Assembly (NCBI GenBank): GCA_964036045.1
Contig: OZ038399.1
Coordinates: 28,233,216 to 28,297,215, forward strand
Length of the DNA stretch: 64,000 bases
Origin: Eutreptiella sp. 'Long Island Sound 2002'
Taxonomy: Eukaryota; Euglenozoa; Euglenophyceae; Eutreptiales; Eutreptiaceae
Reading direction: 5' to 3'
Positions 1-10,699 of the stretch are shown one piece after another; position 1 is the stretch's first letter; the number at the start of each line of letters is the position of its first letter. The notes under the pieces were generated by a model. That model was not told where the DNA came from, made no database searches, and saw only the letters and a program-made list of their open reading frames with translations. The position numbers and the translations under genes are program-made.

Positions 1-110
1 AAGGCAGTTGCCTTCCTCTGTGTGGACTCGACGCAGAGAAGTGAAATAGGGCAAGTCCGGGGGCTCCGTTGGCACAACCGACCAAGGGAATGGAAAGGGA
101 AGGAGTGGGG

Positions 111-264
111 AGAGGCCGATGGGCACTACGGCCTATGGAGGGAAAGGCCAAGGGAAAGGAAAGGGAAGCAGAGAGCGAAGGACAGGTCAAGTAGGAAGAG
201 GAAGGCGATAGGGTGGTGAGAGGCTGATGGGCACCAACGCCTATGGAGGGAAAGGGTCCAAGGG
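111..264. repeat. Imperfect direct duplication in purine-rich DNA
   Basis: Positions 111-153 and 219-264 are near-identical (both hold gggcac followed by gcctatggagggaaagg), spaced 108 bp. The surrounding 60-280 is AAGGG-rich. No convincing gene covers it. Confidence 0.55.
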
Positions 265-754
265 AAGGGCAGCGAATGGCGATCGGCCAGTAGGCGCCGC
301 CAGCTGCAGACGTGAACAACACACCATGGCGTCATGCCAACCCCCCCCCCCGACTACATTTATGCTCTTCCTCAAGTAGCAGGCACACTGCAGGTAGGCC
401 GTGACTGTGCTGGCCCCTACGGGGCGCCTCAGTGTACATGAGACCGGATGCCCCCATGTATAGTAGAATGTAGTGGCACTTGTTGCCGTGACAAAACACA
501 GCCAAGTCAAGAGGACAGAATGCACTTGTGTGGCAACGATCCCTGCTTGAGGGGCTGTGGGGAGTCATGAAAACCTCATGATATGGCCAGATGGCGGCAG
601 CCATTGCCGGTTGCTGAAGGGCTGTTGCGAAGGACGCGAAGGACGTGTCGGTTGATGCCATGGCGCTAGTGATGATGGTGGTGAAGTCGTCGAATGTTGC
701 GGTTCAGCTGAGACAACCTCACCACGTGAAGGGACACAACAAGAGGCCCCTGGG

Positions 755-1215
755 CGACATGAATCACGTGCCCCCGGCCGAGCCCATGGCGCTGCTCACC
801 TGCCGCCTCGTGGATGCCGACTCGGAACCGGCGGTGGCGCAAGGCAGGCAGTGTGTCCACCAATTTGACATCGGACTAGGCAAGCAGCCCACATGCATTG
901 ATGGGCTACTCCTCGATACCCGGGTGACCGCCACGCTACAAAAGGCATGGCCCCTGGACGGCTCTGGCATACCGGGCCACACACCGGTGGCCTTTGCACT
1001 GGGCGTGTAGGTGGCAGTAGTATCCAAGATCATCCGACCCCGGGCAATCGTGCTCTCAGAGAGGGACTCGGAGCAGTAGGAGGAGCTCAAGGAGCTCCTG
1101 AACCGGCTTGGAGGGACATCCTGGCGGCCGGGTACGTGGACGAGGCCTGGGCGTACTGGACATGGGCAGCAGAGGAGGCGCTGCTCGCCCTCTCGTTGCC
1201 AGGCCTACAGCCTGG
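755..1215 (+). pseudogene. Degraded LINE endonuclease C-terminus plus linker
   Basis: The + strand reading through about 760-1008 ends in a peptide with the tail layout of a retrotransposon APE-type endonuclease: a Thr-Cys-Ile-Asp-Gly core near 880-905 and a closing GSGIPGHTPVAFAL near 958-1000. After a stop and frame change, 1110-1200 reads WRDILAAGYVDEAWAYWTWA and then AEEALLALS, the kind of Trp/Glu-rich helix found between endonuclease and reverse transcriptase in LINE ORF2 proteins. The frame changes and lost 5' part point to a dead fragment. Assignment is by motif order only. The intact LINE at 47.8-55.1 kb is a distant relative, not a close copy. Confidence 0.45.
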
Positions 1216-1299
1216 CGATATTGACCCAGGGGGCCGCTCCCCTTGGCCCTGGCAGCACTCAGACGCGGGTGGGGCACCAGCCGCCTCGTGAAACAAATG

Positions 1300-2009
1300 C
1301 GCCTCTGTCCCTCGTAGCAGAAGGTGCTAAGGTGACGGGAGCACCAGAGACGTGCCCGATGCTGCGACTACATGCGGCGCAGGGGGCCATCCTCCTAGTC
1401 CTGCGTTGGCTGCGGGCGCCGCAGCGCTGCCCCCGGTGTCGCTCCGCGCAAGGTGCTGTTGGCGTGGGCAGGCGTGCACCGACGTCTCCAACGCGTGCAT
1501 GACCCAGGGCCGGAGTCATAGTGCTGCACCCGGGAGGTGGGCGCAACCACTCATAGCCTGATCCGCTCCCCCTGAAGGTGTCGCTTAAGTAAAAACCACA
1601 GAAGAGGAAGAACAGACGCTCACCCTCATCCACCAGGCCACCCATCTTGTGCATCCAATATTGCTCATGCACTCAATCGTCTTATCTGAGGATCTTGTAT
1701 TCACGTATGTAGCAACAATGGCACGCATCAACGAGATGGGAAGAGATCCCTGAGGCAAAAAAAAGGAAACCCAGAAAGCCGTGTGACATCCAACATTGCT
1801 CGTGCACTCAATCTTATCTTAGGACACCTTGTGTATGTAGCGGCCCGGGTCATAGCTAGCATGAAACGAAGCATGAAGCAAGAAAGCGTCGAAAAGACCA
1901 CAATCGTGATATTTTGTGGACACACGTGTATCAAGGAGCCATTGATAGTAGGCGGCATTCAGGAACACCCGAAGCTGACACCACACAGTGAGAGAGCGAG
2001 CCCTTTTTT
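1300..2009. other. No supportable gene
   Basis: Mixed-composition DNA. Two short near-repeats, 'ccaatattgctcatgcactcaatcgtctta' type at about 1658-1688 and 1791-1818, are about 133 bp apart. Short ORFs on both strands show no domain or splice support. Confidence 0.5.
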
Positions 2010-2620
2010 GTAGATCCAGGGAGACCATTTTGGCCAATGCAGCCAGCCAAGAGAGCCCCCTTTTGTCGACCCTAGCCCATTGACACAGCCCATCTGTTCC
2101 CGACCTGGGCCCGTTGATAAAGCCTATTTTGGGCGGTCCTAATCTGGGCTCACTGAAAGAGCGGAGCGTACTTCGGCAGATCTGGGCCTGCACAGAGAAC
2201 ACACTTTGGCTGATCCAGGCTTGCTGAGAGAGCCCACTTTGGCTGATCAGGGCCCGCCCAGAGAGCCCACTCCGGCCGATGCAGGCCTGCCACGCGAGCC
2301 CATTTTTGCTGATCCGGGCCTACCATTTTGGCCCATGCGGCGCGCCAAGAAAGCCCATTTCGGTTCTCTGCCCACCGCACCGCTGGCAGACCCCTTTCAC
2401 CCCTGACCTGGGCCTGTCGATACAGTCAATTTGGCTGATCTGAGCCCACCGAGACTGCCCATTCTAGTCGTTCCGGGCCCACCAAGAGACCCCATTTTGG
2501 CCGATCCAGGCCCACTGAGAAAGCGCATTCTGGTGGATTTGGGCCTGCTGAAAGAGCCCATTTTGGTGGATCTGGGCCGTGGTGAGAGCCCATTTTGGGT
2601 GATGCAGACCCACCGAGAGA
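2010..2620. repeat. 33-bp minisatellite (11-codon unit)
   Basis: Diverged tandem units of about 33 bp share the pattern gctgatccaggc...gagagcccatttt. On the + strand they read as 11-residue units such as ADPGLLREPTL and ADQGPPREPTP; the other strand is also partly open. The best-conserved units lie at 2200-2320; units toward 2600 have diverged. The frame breaks at 2404, so a functional protein is unlikely. Confidence 0.7.
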
Positions 2621-2878
2621 ACTGTGGAGGGGGCAGGACACCTCCGACAATAAGTTTTTCTTTCTGTCCATCACAGGAGGCTACCCCAGCTCGCCACAAA
2701 TCCTACCTCGTGTTTTTTGTCTCAATGCTCAAACCACCCATTTAGGGGCCTGGAGGGGTTGGAGGGAGGAATCAGAGGTGGGATGCAGCAGCAGCAGTGG
2801 CCCAGGGATGCACCAAGCCATTGATGACTGCTGATCCTGTAGCTATGAGATGACTTTTGGCGTTCACCCTCTCAGGCT

Positions 2879-4766
2879 ATGCGACATGTTGTGGTCGTGA
2901 TACTGCTGACGTTGCTGAACACATTGCCGGCTGTGAACCAGGGCCTCCAACGTCTGGCAATAGTGCGGCCTTTTGCGCCCACCGATGTCTTTCGGCTCTC
3001 AAAGTCATTCGGTTCTTGGAATACGTATCTACCATGTTTGCCAGGCGATGATGCAGCAGCTGTGGAGATCGACTTTTACCTTTGCTTCAGTCAAAGCTTG
3101 GTGCTGCATCCTGAGGCTCAGGCCACTGTACAATCGCTCTTGGATGATTTTGCCTCCAATACTGAGCCCTGGCATTCCTGCTTCAGCAATTTCTATGGTG
3201 TAGACACGGGCTTGCATGCTGATAATGATAGGTATATCACTGACGCTGACAACGGGAGTAATACGGCTGAGGGCCCCAACCTCCAATTCATTGGGATCGC
3301 ACAAAATTTTGTGTCCGGCATTTGGGGGGACAGGCCTTACGGCTCGTTCATGCTGATGGAGATGGATACAGTGCCCATCAGGCGCGGATGGCTGGCGGCG
3401 ATTTTGGAGGAGCTGAACGCCAATGCGCCCTATGCCGTCTATGGAAGCAACTACCGGGGAAATCGGTGGGATGCTTTCTACACCGAGATGTCGCCGGCCA
3501 TCAAGTTTCATATCAATGGCAACGCAGTGTACAATTACTCGTCCCCTGAATTCCTTGCCCTTCTCTCCAATGTCTCCGCGCGTGCAATGGCCGGCAAAAA
3601 TGCGATGGCTTACGACCTCCTCATGGCATCTCTCGTGTTGAGGGATGTGGCTGATCCGGCAGTGCCGGCCTCACAGACAACGTCCCACGAGTCCGAAACG
3701 TTGCCTCCAACAGCAGCCCCGACCGCAGCCCGAGTCGCACCCCAGATGACGTACGTTGATATGTACAAACCCACTGCCAGCTTCATTTCAAACTACGCAC
3801 ATATGACGATGGTGCCGAAGTTCTTTGGAGAAGAATACCTGGTTCACGGGGCCAATATGGCCTTTGAGTGTGACCCCTCCCTCTGCAGCGTTGCCCTTGT
3901 GGTCTCGGACTGGGGCAACGAGCCGGAGCTCAATATACTCCTCGATTCGCTCCGCACGGGCGACCACCCTTTCCGGGAGGTGATCATCTACCGTCCCCCC
4001 GCCAACATGCCCTCTGAGGCACAGTCGGTGGAGCCCATCATCATCAACGGGACCGAAGTCGCGCACATGACAGTCAGGCACGCGCCCCGCACGGACGCCG
4101 CCTACAACGACTGGTGCAACGCCAACGTCACCAGCACGTGGCTGGCCTACACCAACATCTACTTCTCCATCCGCAACCCGGCGCGGATCGCGCGAACGGG
4201 GTCCGGCCAGCCGATCCTGCACTACCTCAGCCCGCGGCACTGCCGGGAGTACCGCGCCTGCGACGCCTCCCTCCGCCGCGCGGCCGCGTTCGCGGGCGCG
4301 CCGCCCACCGGCCACTTCGACCTGCACGAGATGGTGTTCCGGTCGGACCTGCGCGGCGCCTTCTGCGCGGCATGGCGGGCGTGGTACGCCGGCCATGCCC
4401 CGGCCTGCGACCCGGTGCTGGGACCGACCGCCGACGACTACATGGCGTGGCTCACGCGACGGGGCCCAGCCACCGCGACCTACGCCCTGTACGACAAGCA
4501 CCGGGTGGACGCCCCCAGTTTTGCGGTCCAGCGGGAGGTCCCCCCGGTGGACCCCCGGCGCTGCTCCCTCTACGGCGACGCCCAGCGCGCGGCCCTCCTC
4601 TCCAACTTCTCGGGCTGCTTCCACCTGCGGACGCAGGCGGAGTGCCGCAGCGCCAGCGCCTGGAACTGCACGTGGCGGGTCGCCGTGGGCTCCTGCTACG
4701 AGGACGGCGGCCTGCTGTCCCCCGTCACCGTGCGGACGGTCCCCGCGAGCTGCGCGGCGCACTCAG
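2879..4766 (+). CDS. Secreted glycosyltransferase-like protein, exon 1
   Basis: The ATG at 2879 opens a hydrophobic signal peptide (residues 1-21, MRHVVVVILLTLLNTLPAVN) and 629 codons follow. Around residues 160-172 is MEMDTVPIRRGWL, an acidic metal/sugar-nucleotide type motif, and near residue 211 is FHINGNAVYN; together they resemble GT-A fold glycosyltransferase-like proteins of protists. A second alpha/beta module starts near residue 337 (SVALVVSDWGNEPELNILL). A small Cys/Trp-rich stretch at about 561-614 (CSLYG...NCTWRVAVGSC) looks like a compact disulfide domain. I end the exon at 4766 (tcag|gtctgg, one base into a codon) because that phase joins the next exon in frame. A likely acceptor just upstream (ctctcag, to 2875) leaves open an earlier 5' exon. 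The family call is inference; substrate unknown; expected site is the ER/Golgi or outside the cell. Confidence 0.5.
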
Positions 4767-5304
4767 GTCTGGTGAGCTGTGTACTTATGGTGGGGGTTTG
4801 CTTTTGGGATTGGAGTGACCAAATGCAAGTGAAGCGTGGTTGCTTAAAAATGGGGGGGAAAGTACGCTTGAAATTCTGGGTCAAGCTGGGGTGCTCCCGG
4901 CGATATACCCAAATGGTGTCAAACTGAATGAATGAATGGAAGAATGTTTCAAAACCTTTTCCGTTGTCCCAACCCACCTGCCATAATTTCAAGCGTACTT
5001 CCCCCCCCCATTTTGAAGCAAGCCTAATCTGCCCAGATTCGCTCCCGGCGAGAACGGAAACTTTTTTGCGCGTCGCGCCACGCCGCGCCGCGCGCGTTGG
5101 AAAATTCAGTTCCCGCCAGTTGGCCAGCCAAGTGCCAGATTCTTTCTCCCTCATCTTGCCTGTGTGCCTTGCCTTCTCTCACTTCTACTTCTTGCTCTGT
5201 TTTTGCCCATCTTTTTCCTTTGCCCATCGTTCTCCTCCCCCTCTCTGCCTTTGCCACTTGTCACATCGCTCCTTCCTCATCTTGTTCATTCTCCCCTACT
5301 CCAG
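4767..5304 (+). other. Intron of the glycosyltransferase-like gene
   Basis: The donor (cag|gtctgg) and acceptor (ctcccctactccag) match in phase (1). The intron carries a complete MITE at 4840-5021 and a pyrimidine-rich 3' part (5135-5304). Unspliced translation from the upstream exon hits a stop at 4925. An alternative donor, ctg|gtgagc at 4772, has a better consensus but gives the wrong phase. Confidence 0.5.
4840..5021. mobile_element. MITE with 36-bp terminal inverted repeats
   Basis: The left arm 4840-4875 (ttgcttaaaaatggggggga...) and right arm 4985-5021 (...cccattttgaagcaa) are inverted copies with only two or three mismatches. The total of about 182 bp with no ORF is typical of a non-autonomous DNA transposon. 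It lies inside the intron of the glycosyltransferase-like gene. No target-site duplication is obvious. Confidence 0.75.
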
Positions 5305-6683
5305 ACCACTCCGGCTTCAGCGTCCCAAGCGTCCTGATCACGAGCCGCGCGGCCGCGCCCGTCGCGCTGGAGGTCTCGACGTCGGGGGCGCTGGCCCTCG
5401 CCCGCCCGCCGCCCTCCGCTCTGGCGCCCGGGGCGTCGGTCACGCTCCACGTGCAGTTCCTGAGCCGTGAGGCGCCCCGGCCGGAGGGCAACGTGACGGT
5501 GGTCGCCCTGACGCCCGGTAAGGCGTGGGCGAAGACGGTGACGGTGGCTGGGGAGGACCTCCGGCCCCTGCGGCTCGTCACGAACATGGCCCACGCCAAC
5601 GGCACCCTCTTCGTGACGGGCCACGCGGACTGGCACCTGCGCGTCGACCCGCGGAATCGGCTCCGGCTCGCGCTGCCCGACGCCGTTGTTGCGGCAATGG
5701 AGACCGGGATCGTCCCCCGCTTGGTCCCCCACCCCGACGTCCCCGGCTGGTACCACGGCGCGGACGCCCGCACCGCTCACGACATCACGATCAAGACCAG
5801 CCTGTTCCCGTTGCTGAGCGGTGCGCACGTTGCGGTCGTAGTGACCGGCGTTGCCAATGGTGCTGTTGCCAGGCGGTGCTTCAATTGGACCGTGTCTCTT
5901 TATGCGTCCCCTCTGACATCCACCAGCGCCCCGCAACCTCCCACTCCCGCCCACTTGGGCTCTACCGCCGTCCCCCAAAACTCCACGTCCTCATCTCGTC
6001 CCACAGCTCCGTCCATGTCAACGTCTCATTCCATGTTCCCTTCCGGTTCCCCAACCCCGTCTGCTTTTGCATTGGTGCGTCCTGTGCCGCTCCCTTCCGT
6101 TGCACTCTTGCCTCCAGTCACGGCTGGTCCTGTCTCGTCTCCTTCTGAATGGCCACTGCTTTCTGCATCCCTGCTGTCAGCTCCCCCTGCATCCGCATAT
6201 GCAGCGGCATCCGCAGCCACATCCGTGTCCGTGTCCCCATCCCCGTCTCCATCCCCATCTCCATCCCTATCCGCATCTCCATCCCCATCTCCACCCCTAT
6301 CCGCATCCCCATCCCCATCTCCATCCCTATCCGCATCTCCATCCCCATCTCCATCCCTATCCGCATCCCCATCCCCATCTCCATCCCCATCTGCATCCCC
6401 ACCTGCATCCCCATCTGCATCCCCATCCGCAGCACCCTCTCTTTCTCCCCTGTCATCTCCGTCGCCTCAAGTCTCTGCCTCCCCATCTTCAATTCCACCT
6501 CCGACTCCATCTGTCACCCGAACAGCCACCGCGTCCCAAAGTGTTTCCCCCTTCCCAACCCCAATTCCAGTCCCAGTCTCGGTGCCAGGCCCACCAGCAG
6601 CCCAGCCCTTTGTTGCGGTCTCGCTCATTGTGAGCCCAAGCAGCTCAACCAGCAGCCCGCCAAGCAGGTTGTCTCGACCCTAG
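5305..6683 (+). CDS. Glycosyltransferase-like protein, exon 2 with Ser-Pro tail
   Basis: This continues exon 1 in frame across a phase-1 intron (joining residues ...CAAHS-D-HSGFS). The first 190 or so residues have alternating hydrophobic strands and several N-glycosylation sequons (e.g. GNVTV, ANGTLF, FNWTVS), suggesting an extracellular beta-sandwich. From about 5905 on the protein is Ser/Pro/Thr-rich, with a long (SP)n stretch at about 6230-6430, and it stops at 6681-6683. Ser-Pro linkers of this kind are typical of cell-wall and extracellular-matrix glycoproteins in algae. Joined to exon 1 the product is about 1,090 residues. No membrane anchor follows, so the product would be secreted unless further exons exist. 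Confidence 0.5.
6225..6430 (+). repeat. Hexanucleotide repeat coding Ser-Pro
   Basis: An interrupted (ccatcc / ccatct / gcatcc) hexamer array encodes the SPSPSPSLSASPSPS linker of the upstream exon. Other frames read as His-Pro and Ile-Pro repeats, but the Ser-Pro frame is continuous with the flanking protein. Confidence 0.8.
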
Positions 6684-7277
6684 AGGCAGGGGCAGAGCCA
6701 AGGGGAGGGCTAGTGGCAGAGGTAGCCGTACCAACGGTGTCAATTTTTTCGTTTTCATTTTCGGATAGTTGGGGGGGGGGGGGGTTGGCACGAGGCCATG
6801 TGATTGGTTGATTTGTCATTGGCGGCGCCCATCGGCCTCTCGCCACTGTTCATTCCGACCCTCTGTGGGTCTGAACGTCGTTCGTTTGTGTCAACGGAGC
6901 CCCTGGATGACTTGTCCTGTTTGACAACTCCGGGGGTCGGCCGACCCGGAGACGGGCTGTTGCCCGTGCCGTTGACCAGGTGCATCCAGATGCACACTCC
7001 GAGTCCATGCAGGGGTTTGCCGACTCCAGCACTGACATCTGCAGGATTTTTCTGACAGGGGCTTCTAACAACCACGATGATTCTTTCCCTTTTGTCCTTT
7101 TCTTTGCCGCCTTTGGCGCTCTGCACCATTTGTGGCGAGCGCAGTCTGTCTTGTCCCATTGCCTCCCCTTGGTGGGGGGGGGGGGATCATTTTGTCGCTG
7201 GTGACGCAATTGGAGTGACAACCTGACAGTGACAGTGTTTTGACCGGACATTGGAGAATCTTCTGGGTCAGCGGCAC

Positions 7278-7476
7278 GGATGCATTGGAAGCCCCCCAGC
7301 CCCCTCCAGGGCGCCCAGCGTATGCCCAGCCACTGTCTCCCTGACGGCAAGTGCCGGCTTCAATGGCACTTGTAACCGACAGTAACCGCCCCCAACCGCT
7401 TTGGCAACCTCCTCCAACCGCCTGTCTAACCGCCTCTGGGGGCGCCTCGAAGGTCCCTTCCCTTCTAATGCATCCC
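7278..7476. mobile_element. MITE family A, copy 1 (GGATGCATT ends)
   Basis: It is bounded by ggatgcattggaag and the inverted cttctaatgcatcc. The interior contains aaccgcc-type repeats. A clear second copy lies in opposite orientation at 57430-57632, sharing its length and most of its sequence. Confidence 0.75.
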
Positions 7477-8002
7477 GGACTCAGCGGGTCTAGCACGTGC
7501 CATTTGCAGTGCTGCAGCGGATACGCCAGCCACCACACTTTTCCTGACGCGCTCAAAATTCACTGTGTTCTGGCAGGGGCGGCTGGACAAGGCTGTCAGG
7601 CTTTTCTGGTTGGTTTGACTATAGTGCCCCCCCACCCTCCCCCCCACCCCTCCCTCCCTCCCACACCCCTTACCTCCGTGGGTTGAGCAAGGCCTCCCAT
7701 TTGTTGGAGGTCCACTGAGTGTAGTCAGTTAGTCCTTTGAAGATGAACCACTGATGGTGTGGGTCGCTGTTGGGGTGCGGCGGTGTGGCCCTTGAGCGGC
7801 AGCGAACTTGTGCACAGGGGGCCAGTGCTTCGTTGGGACCAAGGAGTTGGCAAACGTAGCTCCATGTTGCACTCTGGAGCAAGGCATGGAACCTCCCAAG
7901 CCACTTTCCCTTGGCTCAATGTACCGGCAAGCCACACCGGAGCAGTGGCCATACAAATCCCCAGGACACGACACGCGTCATCTTCGCACACCACCATTGG
8001 TA

Positions 8003-8610
8003 CCCCCCCCCCCTTTGTATAAGCTACGCCCTTGTCCTGCTGAGGGTAGGGAGGGAGACCTGGCCTATCCTGACGAACTGTGGCGGCGCCTCCGGCGCCG
8101 TGTCTGAGGAGGAGCTGTGGCGCCTCGCTGGACAGATGGGACAATGTGTGTCGCGGCTCCGCCGCGTGATACTTGATGAGGGCATACGTCTGTCGGTGGG
8201 GACGTAATGCTGGACTTTCCACCGCTCTGCAGATAAGCTACGCCCTTGTCCAAGCTACAGTAGGCGTAGGGACCGTATTAATTTGGTACCTAATTTTAAT
8301 TCGGTGCCAAACGTAGTGCAGCCACATAAGACATGGGTTTGGTGACGGATTTGCGAGTCACATAGAGTCATGGACACATTTGTTGTGAGTGTTTGCCCAC
8401 TTGAACCCAGATAGCTCTGATTTTGGGGATGTTTGTGCATTATATTCCCCTGTCTTGCACCAGCTCACCATGCAATCCTCTCTTTTTCCTCGGTGTTGGT
8501 AGTTGTATGTGTCGTGCACAAGCTACGCCCGTGTCCAAGCTACAGTAGGCGTAGGGACCGTATTAATTTGGGACACTGGCGTAGCTTATACAAAGGGGGG
8601 GGGGGGCGGG
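8003..8610. mobile_element. C-tract MITE family B, copy 1, with internal insertion
   Basis: The ends are CCCCC...tttgtataagctacgcc and the inverted ggcgtagcttatacaaaGGGGG, flanked on each side by TA. The body matches the 365-bp copy at 61017-61381. This copy is longer by about 210 bp, because after the left end (8003-8040) a stretch of other DNA intervenes before the element resumes with a second ataagctacgcccttg at 8232. The subterminal motif tacagtaggcgtagggaccg occurs twice (8260s and 8540s). Confidence 0.8.
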
Positions 8611-8788
8611 GTACGCCGGTTCCTCATGGGGCGGCTTTTGGGTTGGGACGTCCTGGGAGAAGGCTCCGCCGAACCTCACTCCCTCACGCTGCAAATTGAA
8701 CCCCAGCCCTTCCCGTTGCACATGGACACCCTGCAGTGACCCCCCCGCGCGCCTCGGGCTTTGCCCCCTGATTCTGCATCTTCTGTAG

Positions 8789-9266
8789 TTTCTTTGCCGT
8801 CTCCTTGCCGCTGGCTGCTCTAAGCTTTGTGAATGCAAGTGCGCCCAGCACGAACCTCACGGATACCAACGGCACCGGCACCAATGGCACCGGCACCAAC
8901 GCTACAGGCACGAACACCACTGCCGTTGCTGCTGAGGGACCCCGCCTTCTTGGGGCGCCTCACCGCCAGCTGCTGCAGGACACACCCAATTCGTGCACTG
9001 TCCACCCTGGATACGTGGTCCCGGTGACCACCACCGCAGCCGATCCCAATGATTCCAACGCCATGGGCCATACCATCGCTGTGTACATTCCACCCTCCGG
9101 AGGGTATTACATCGTCTGTGCTGGGGACACGGTTGTGTCACAGGCCCCGACGATCGTTCGAGGCCCCTCTTGGGTGGTCCCGGATTCGACGTCGCTGCAC
9201 GAGGGTGACGTCTTCTCTGTGAAGGTCATCGGCATGGATCTCAAAGTGGGTGATCGGTATGACTGA
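8789..9266 (+). CDS. Probable surface-protein exon with N-glycosylation repeats
   Basis: After a plausible acceptor (gcatcttctgtag, ending 8788) the frame reads a hydrophobic start (FFAVSLPLAALSFVNA) that could be the end of a signal peptide. Next comes a tandem Asn-Gly-Thr series (TNGTGTNGTGTNATGTN), so dense in N-glycosylation sequons, then about 100 residues of beta-rich sequence with Cys (CTVHPGYVVPV, GGYYIVCAGDTVV, VFSVKVIGMDL). The exon may end at a donor near 9245-9255 before the stop at 9264. No Met lies at the start, so an upstream exon is required. I do not recognise the family. It probably belongs with the anchor exon at 12255 and tail exon at 13843, but the linking exons are not resolved. 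Confidence 0.4.
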
Positions 9267-9351
9267 TCATGCATGAAGCTCCTGCGTTTCCTGGCCATGC
9301 GTCGTGCTGAGCGAAGAGAAAGGCAGGGTGAGGTGGCAGATGGTGGGAAAT

Positions 9352-9425
9352 GGGGCTGGGGATGGGGATGGGGATGGGGATGGGGATGGGGACGGGGATG
9401 GGGACGGGGCTGGAGATGGGAATGG
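9352..9425. repeat. (GGGGAT)n microsatellite
   Basis: Roughly a dozen copies of ggggat with a few ggggac/ggagat variants. It is G-quadruplex prone on the + strand. Confidence 0.9.
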
Positions 9426-9499
9426 CGCTGCAACTTGCCCGCAAAATCCATGCATGGCGATCGCGTTGGAGGTCTTGGTCGTCCTTGAGCTTCAGGACA

Positions 9500-10100
9500 G
9501 CCATGGGTTGCCCCCTCTTGTGCTCGGTTGATGGAAGCCTGGCTGCCATCAGCTGCACGCCCGTCGGCACCGTCTTGCTAGGTGCTACGGTGGTGGCCTA
9601 TGGCCGGGTGGCTGCTGGGCACCCAACGGTGGGTCTGCCGGGGTAGTGTAACCAGAACCCCAGCGCTTCACTTCCGGAAGACAGCCCTGGTCTATCCCAC
9701 GGGGCAGTGGGTGTTCAGAAATGGGATCTGTGACATGTGTTACATCGAATTTGCGCCACAACCAACGGTGTTAGAGACTGCAAATCACTGTCCGCATGCA
9801 CCCCTGAGCAGCATCTGGGCCCTCACACCTTTTGCAAATTGCACACATCATGACAGGTACACATTCACAGACGCCAGAAGTGGGTCGTGCAATGCTGGAT
9901 CAAAGGGCCGAGGGCCCCAAGGAACTGTCCACACCGTCTCCCACATGATGCTTTCTTCTTCGGCACATACTTTGGCATATGGCGCATTGACCACCAGTGC
10001 GTGCAGTTTCATTCACGATGCGTTGGTTATGACTGCGGATGGAGTGACTCGTATGCCCCTTCCTAGGCCACTAGGCTTTGCGGACGGTCTGGGGTGGTCT
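9500..10100 (+). other. Coding-like stretch, exons unresolved
   Basis: Two frames look protein-like. At about 9504-9640 one reads MGCPLLCSVDGSLAAISC... ending at a possible donor (acg|gtgggt). At 9650-10080 another has Cys-containing segments (ICDMCYIEFAPQP, FANCTHHDRYTF). They would fit the ectodomain of the surface protein begun at 8789, but I cannot fix the splice sites. A pyrimidine-rich acceptor (ctgctgtttcccccag) ends at about 10133. Confidence 0.3.
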
Positions 10101-10204
10101 GCCCTTCTCCTTGTATCTGCTGTTTCCCCCAGGCCTGAACTAGAATTTTTTTTTTGGCAATGGCGTCCCCCCCCCCCCCCCACATGGCCTCGTGCCACCC
10201 CCCA

Positions 10205-10330
10205 CCCCCCCCCCGCAGACCCCCTAGACCAAAGTGCCCATCGTGGGAAAGAACGGAATTTACAATAGAGGAAATCTGGTCGGGCCATTTTTGGTGCACA
10301 ATCTTTTGGGTCCTAGAACCCCCCCCCCCC
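10205..10330. repeat. Dispersed repeat, copy 1
   Basis: The block starting agaccaaagtg and ending tcttttgggtcctaga between C runs is closely matched at 46640-46740. Both copies share catcgtgggaaa, tctggtcgggcc / tctgatcgggcc and cttttgggtcc. Being bounded by long C tracts makes it another C-tract element candidate. Confidence 0.7.
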
Positions 10331-10699
10331 CCCCCAACACACACAAGACCCCCTTCTAGTCGAGGCCTGGTTCCCTCTCCTGCCCCTCCCCGCTCCTCCT
10401 GATGATGGATGGATCTGCCCTGGCAGTACGATGGAGGACGTGCGGTCGCCGGTTCGAACCCCAGTACCGTCTGGAGCTGACGAAGAGGAAGCTTCGGTCC
10501 AGAGTCCACTGGGGTCAGGAACGAAGGCCGCATTCTCCCTCACTTGAGGGAATATCTGTGGCGGGTAAAGGCTGCATGGAACCCTGCAGGGCACGGCAGC
10601 GTACCACCAGACCACACCAGCCCAGAGCGGACCCCTCCTGCCCCCCCCCCCTCTTGGAAATCCGCCCTCCACCAACCGAAGTAAGCCCCCCCCCCCAAT

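Larger units (their letters stand above)
6684..8788. other. Non-coding interval between two genes, rich in MITEs
   Basis: It holds a G run near 6771-6785 followed by ggcacgaggccatgtg. The same 16-mer occurs inverted at about 10184-10199 beside a C run. It also holds two MITEs, annotated separately. No gene is supported. Confidence 0.55.

Noticed and set aside
3788-4762. Minus-strand 324-codon frame opposite the glycosyltransferase-like exon
   Set aside because: It is a GC-rich shadow; its composition (Gly, Arg, Val, Ala) mirrors third-position GC of the + strand gene.
5024-5470. ORF spanning the intron-exon border upstream of exon 2
   Set aside because: It runs through MITE sequence and the pyrimidine tract; only the part after 5304 continues as sensible protein.
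9107-9570. Pro-rich repeat proteins on the minus strand near 9.35 kb
   Set aside because: They are translations of the (GGGGAT)n microsatellite.
10400-10485. tRNA gene suggested by ggttcgaacccc
   Set aside because: The B-box-like word is present but the T stem does not pair and no anticodon arm or acceptor stem fits.
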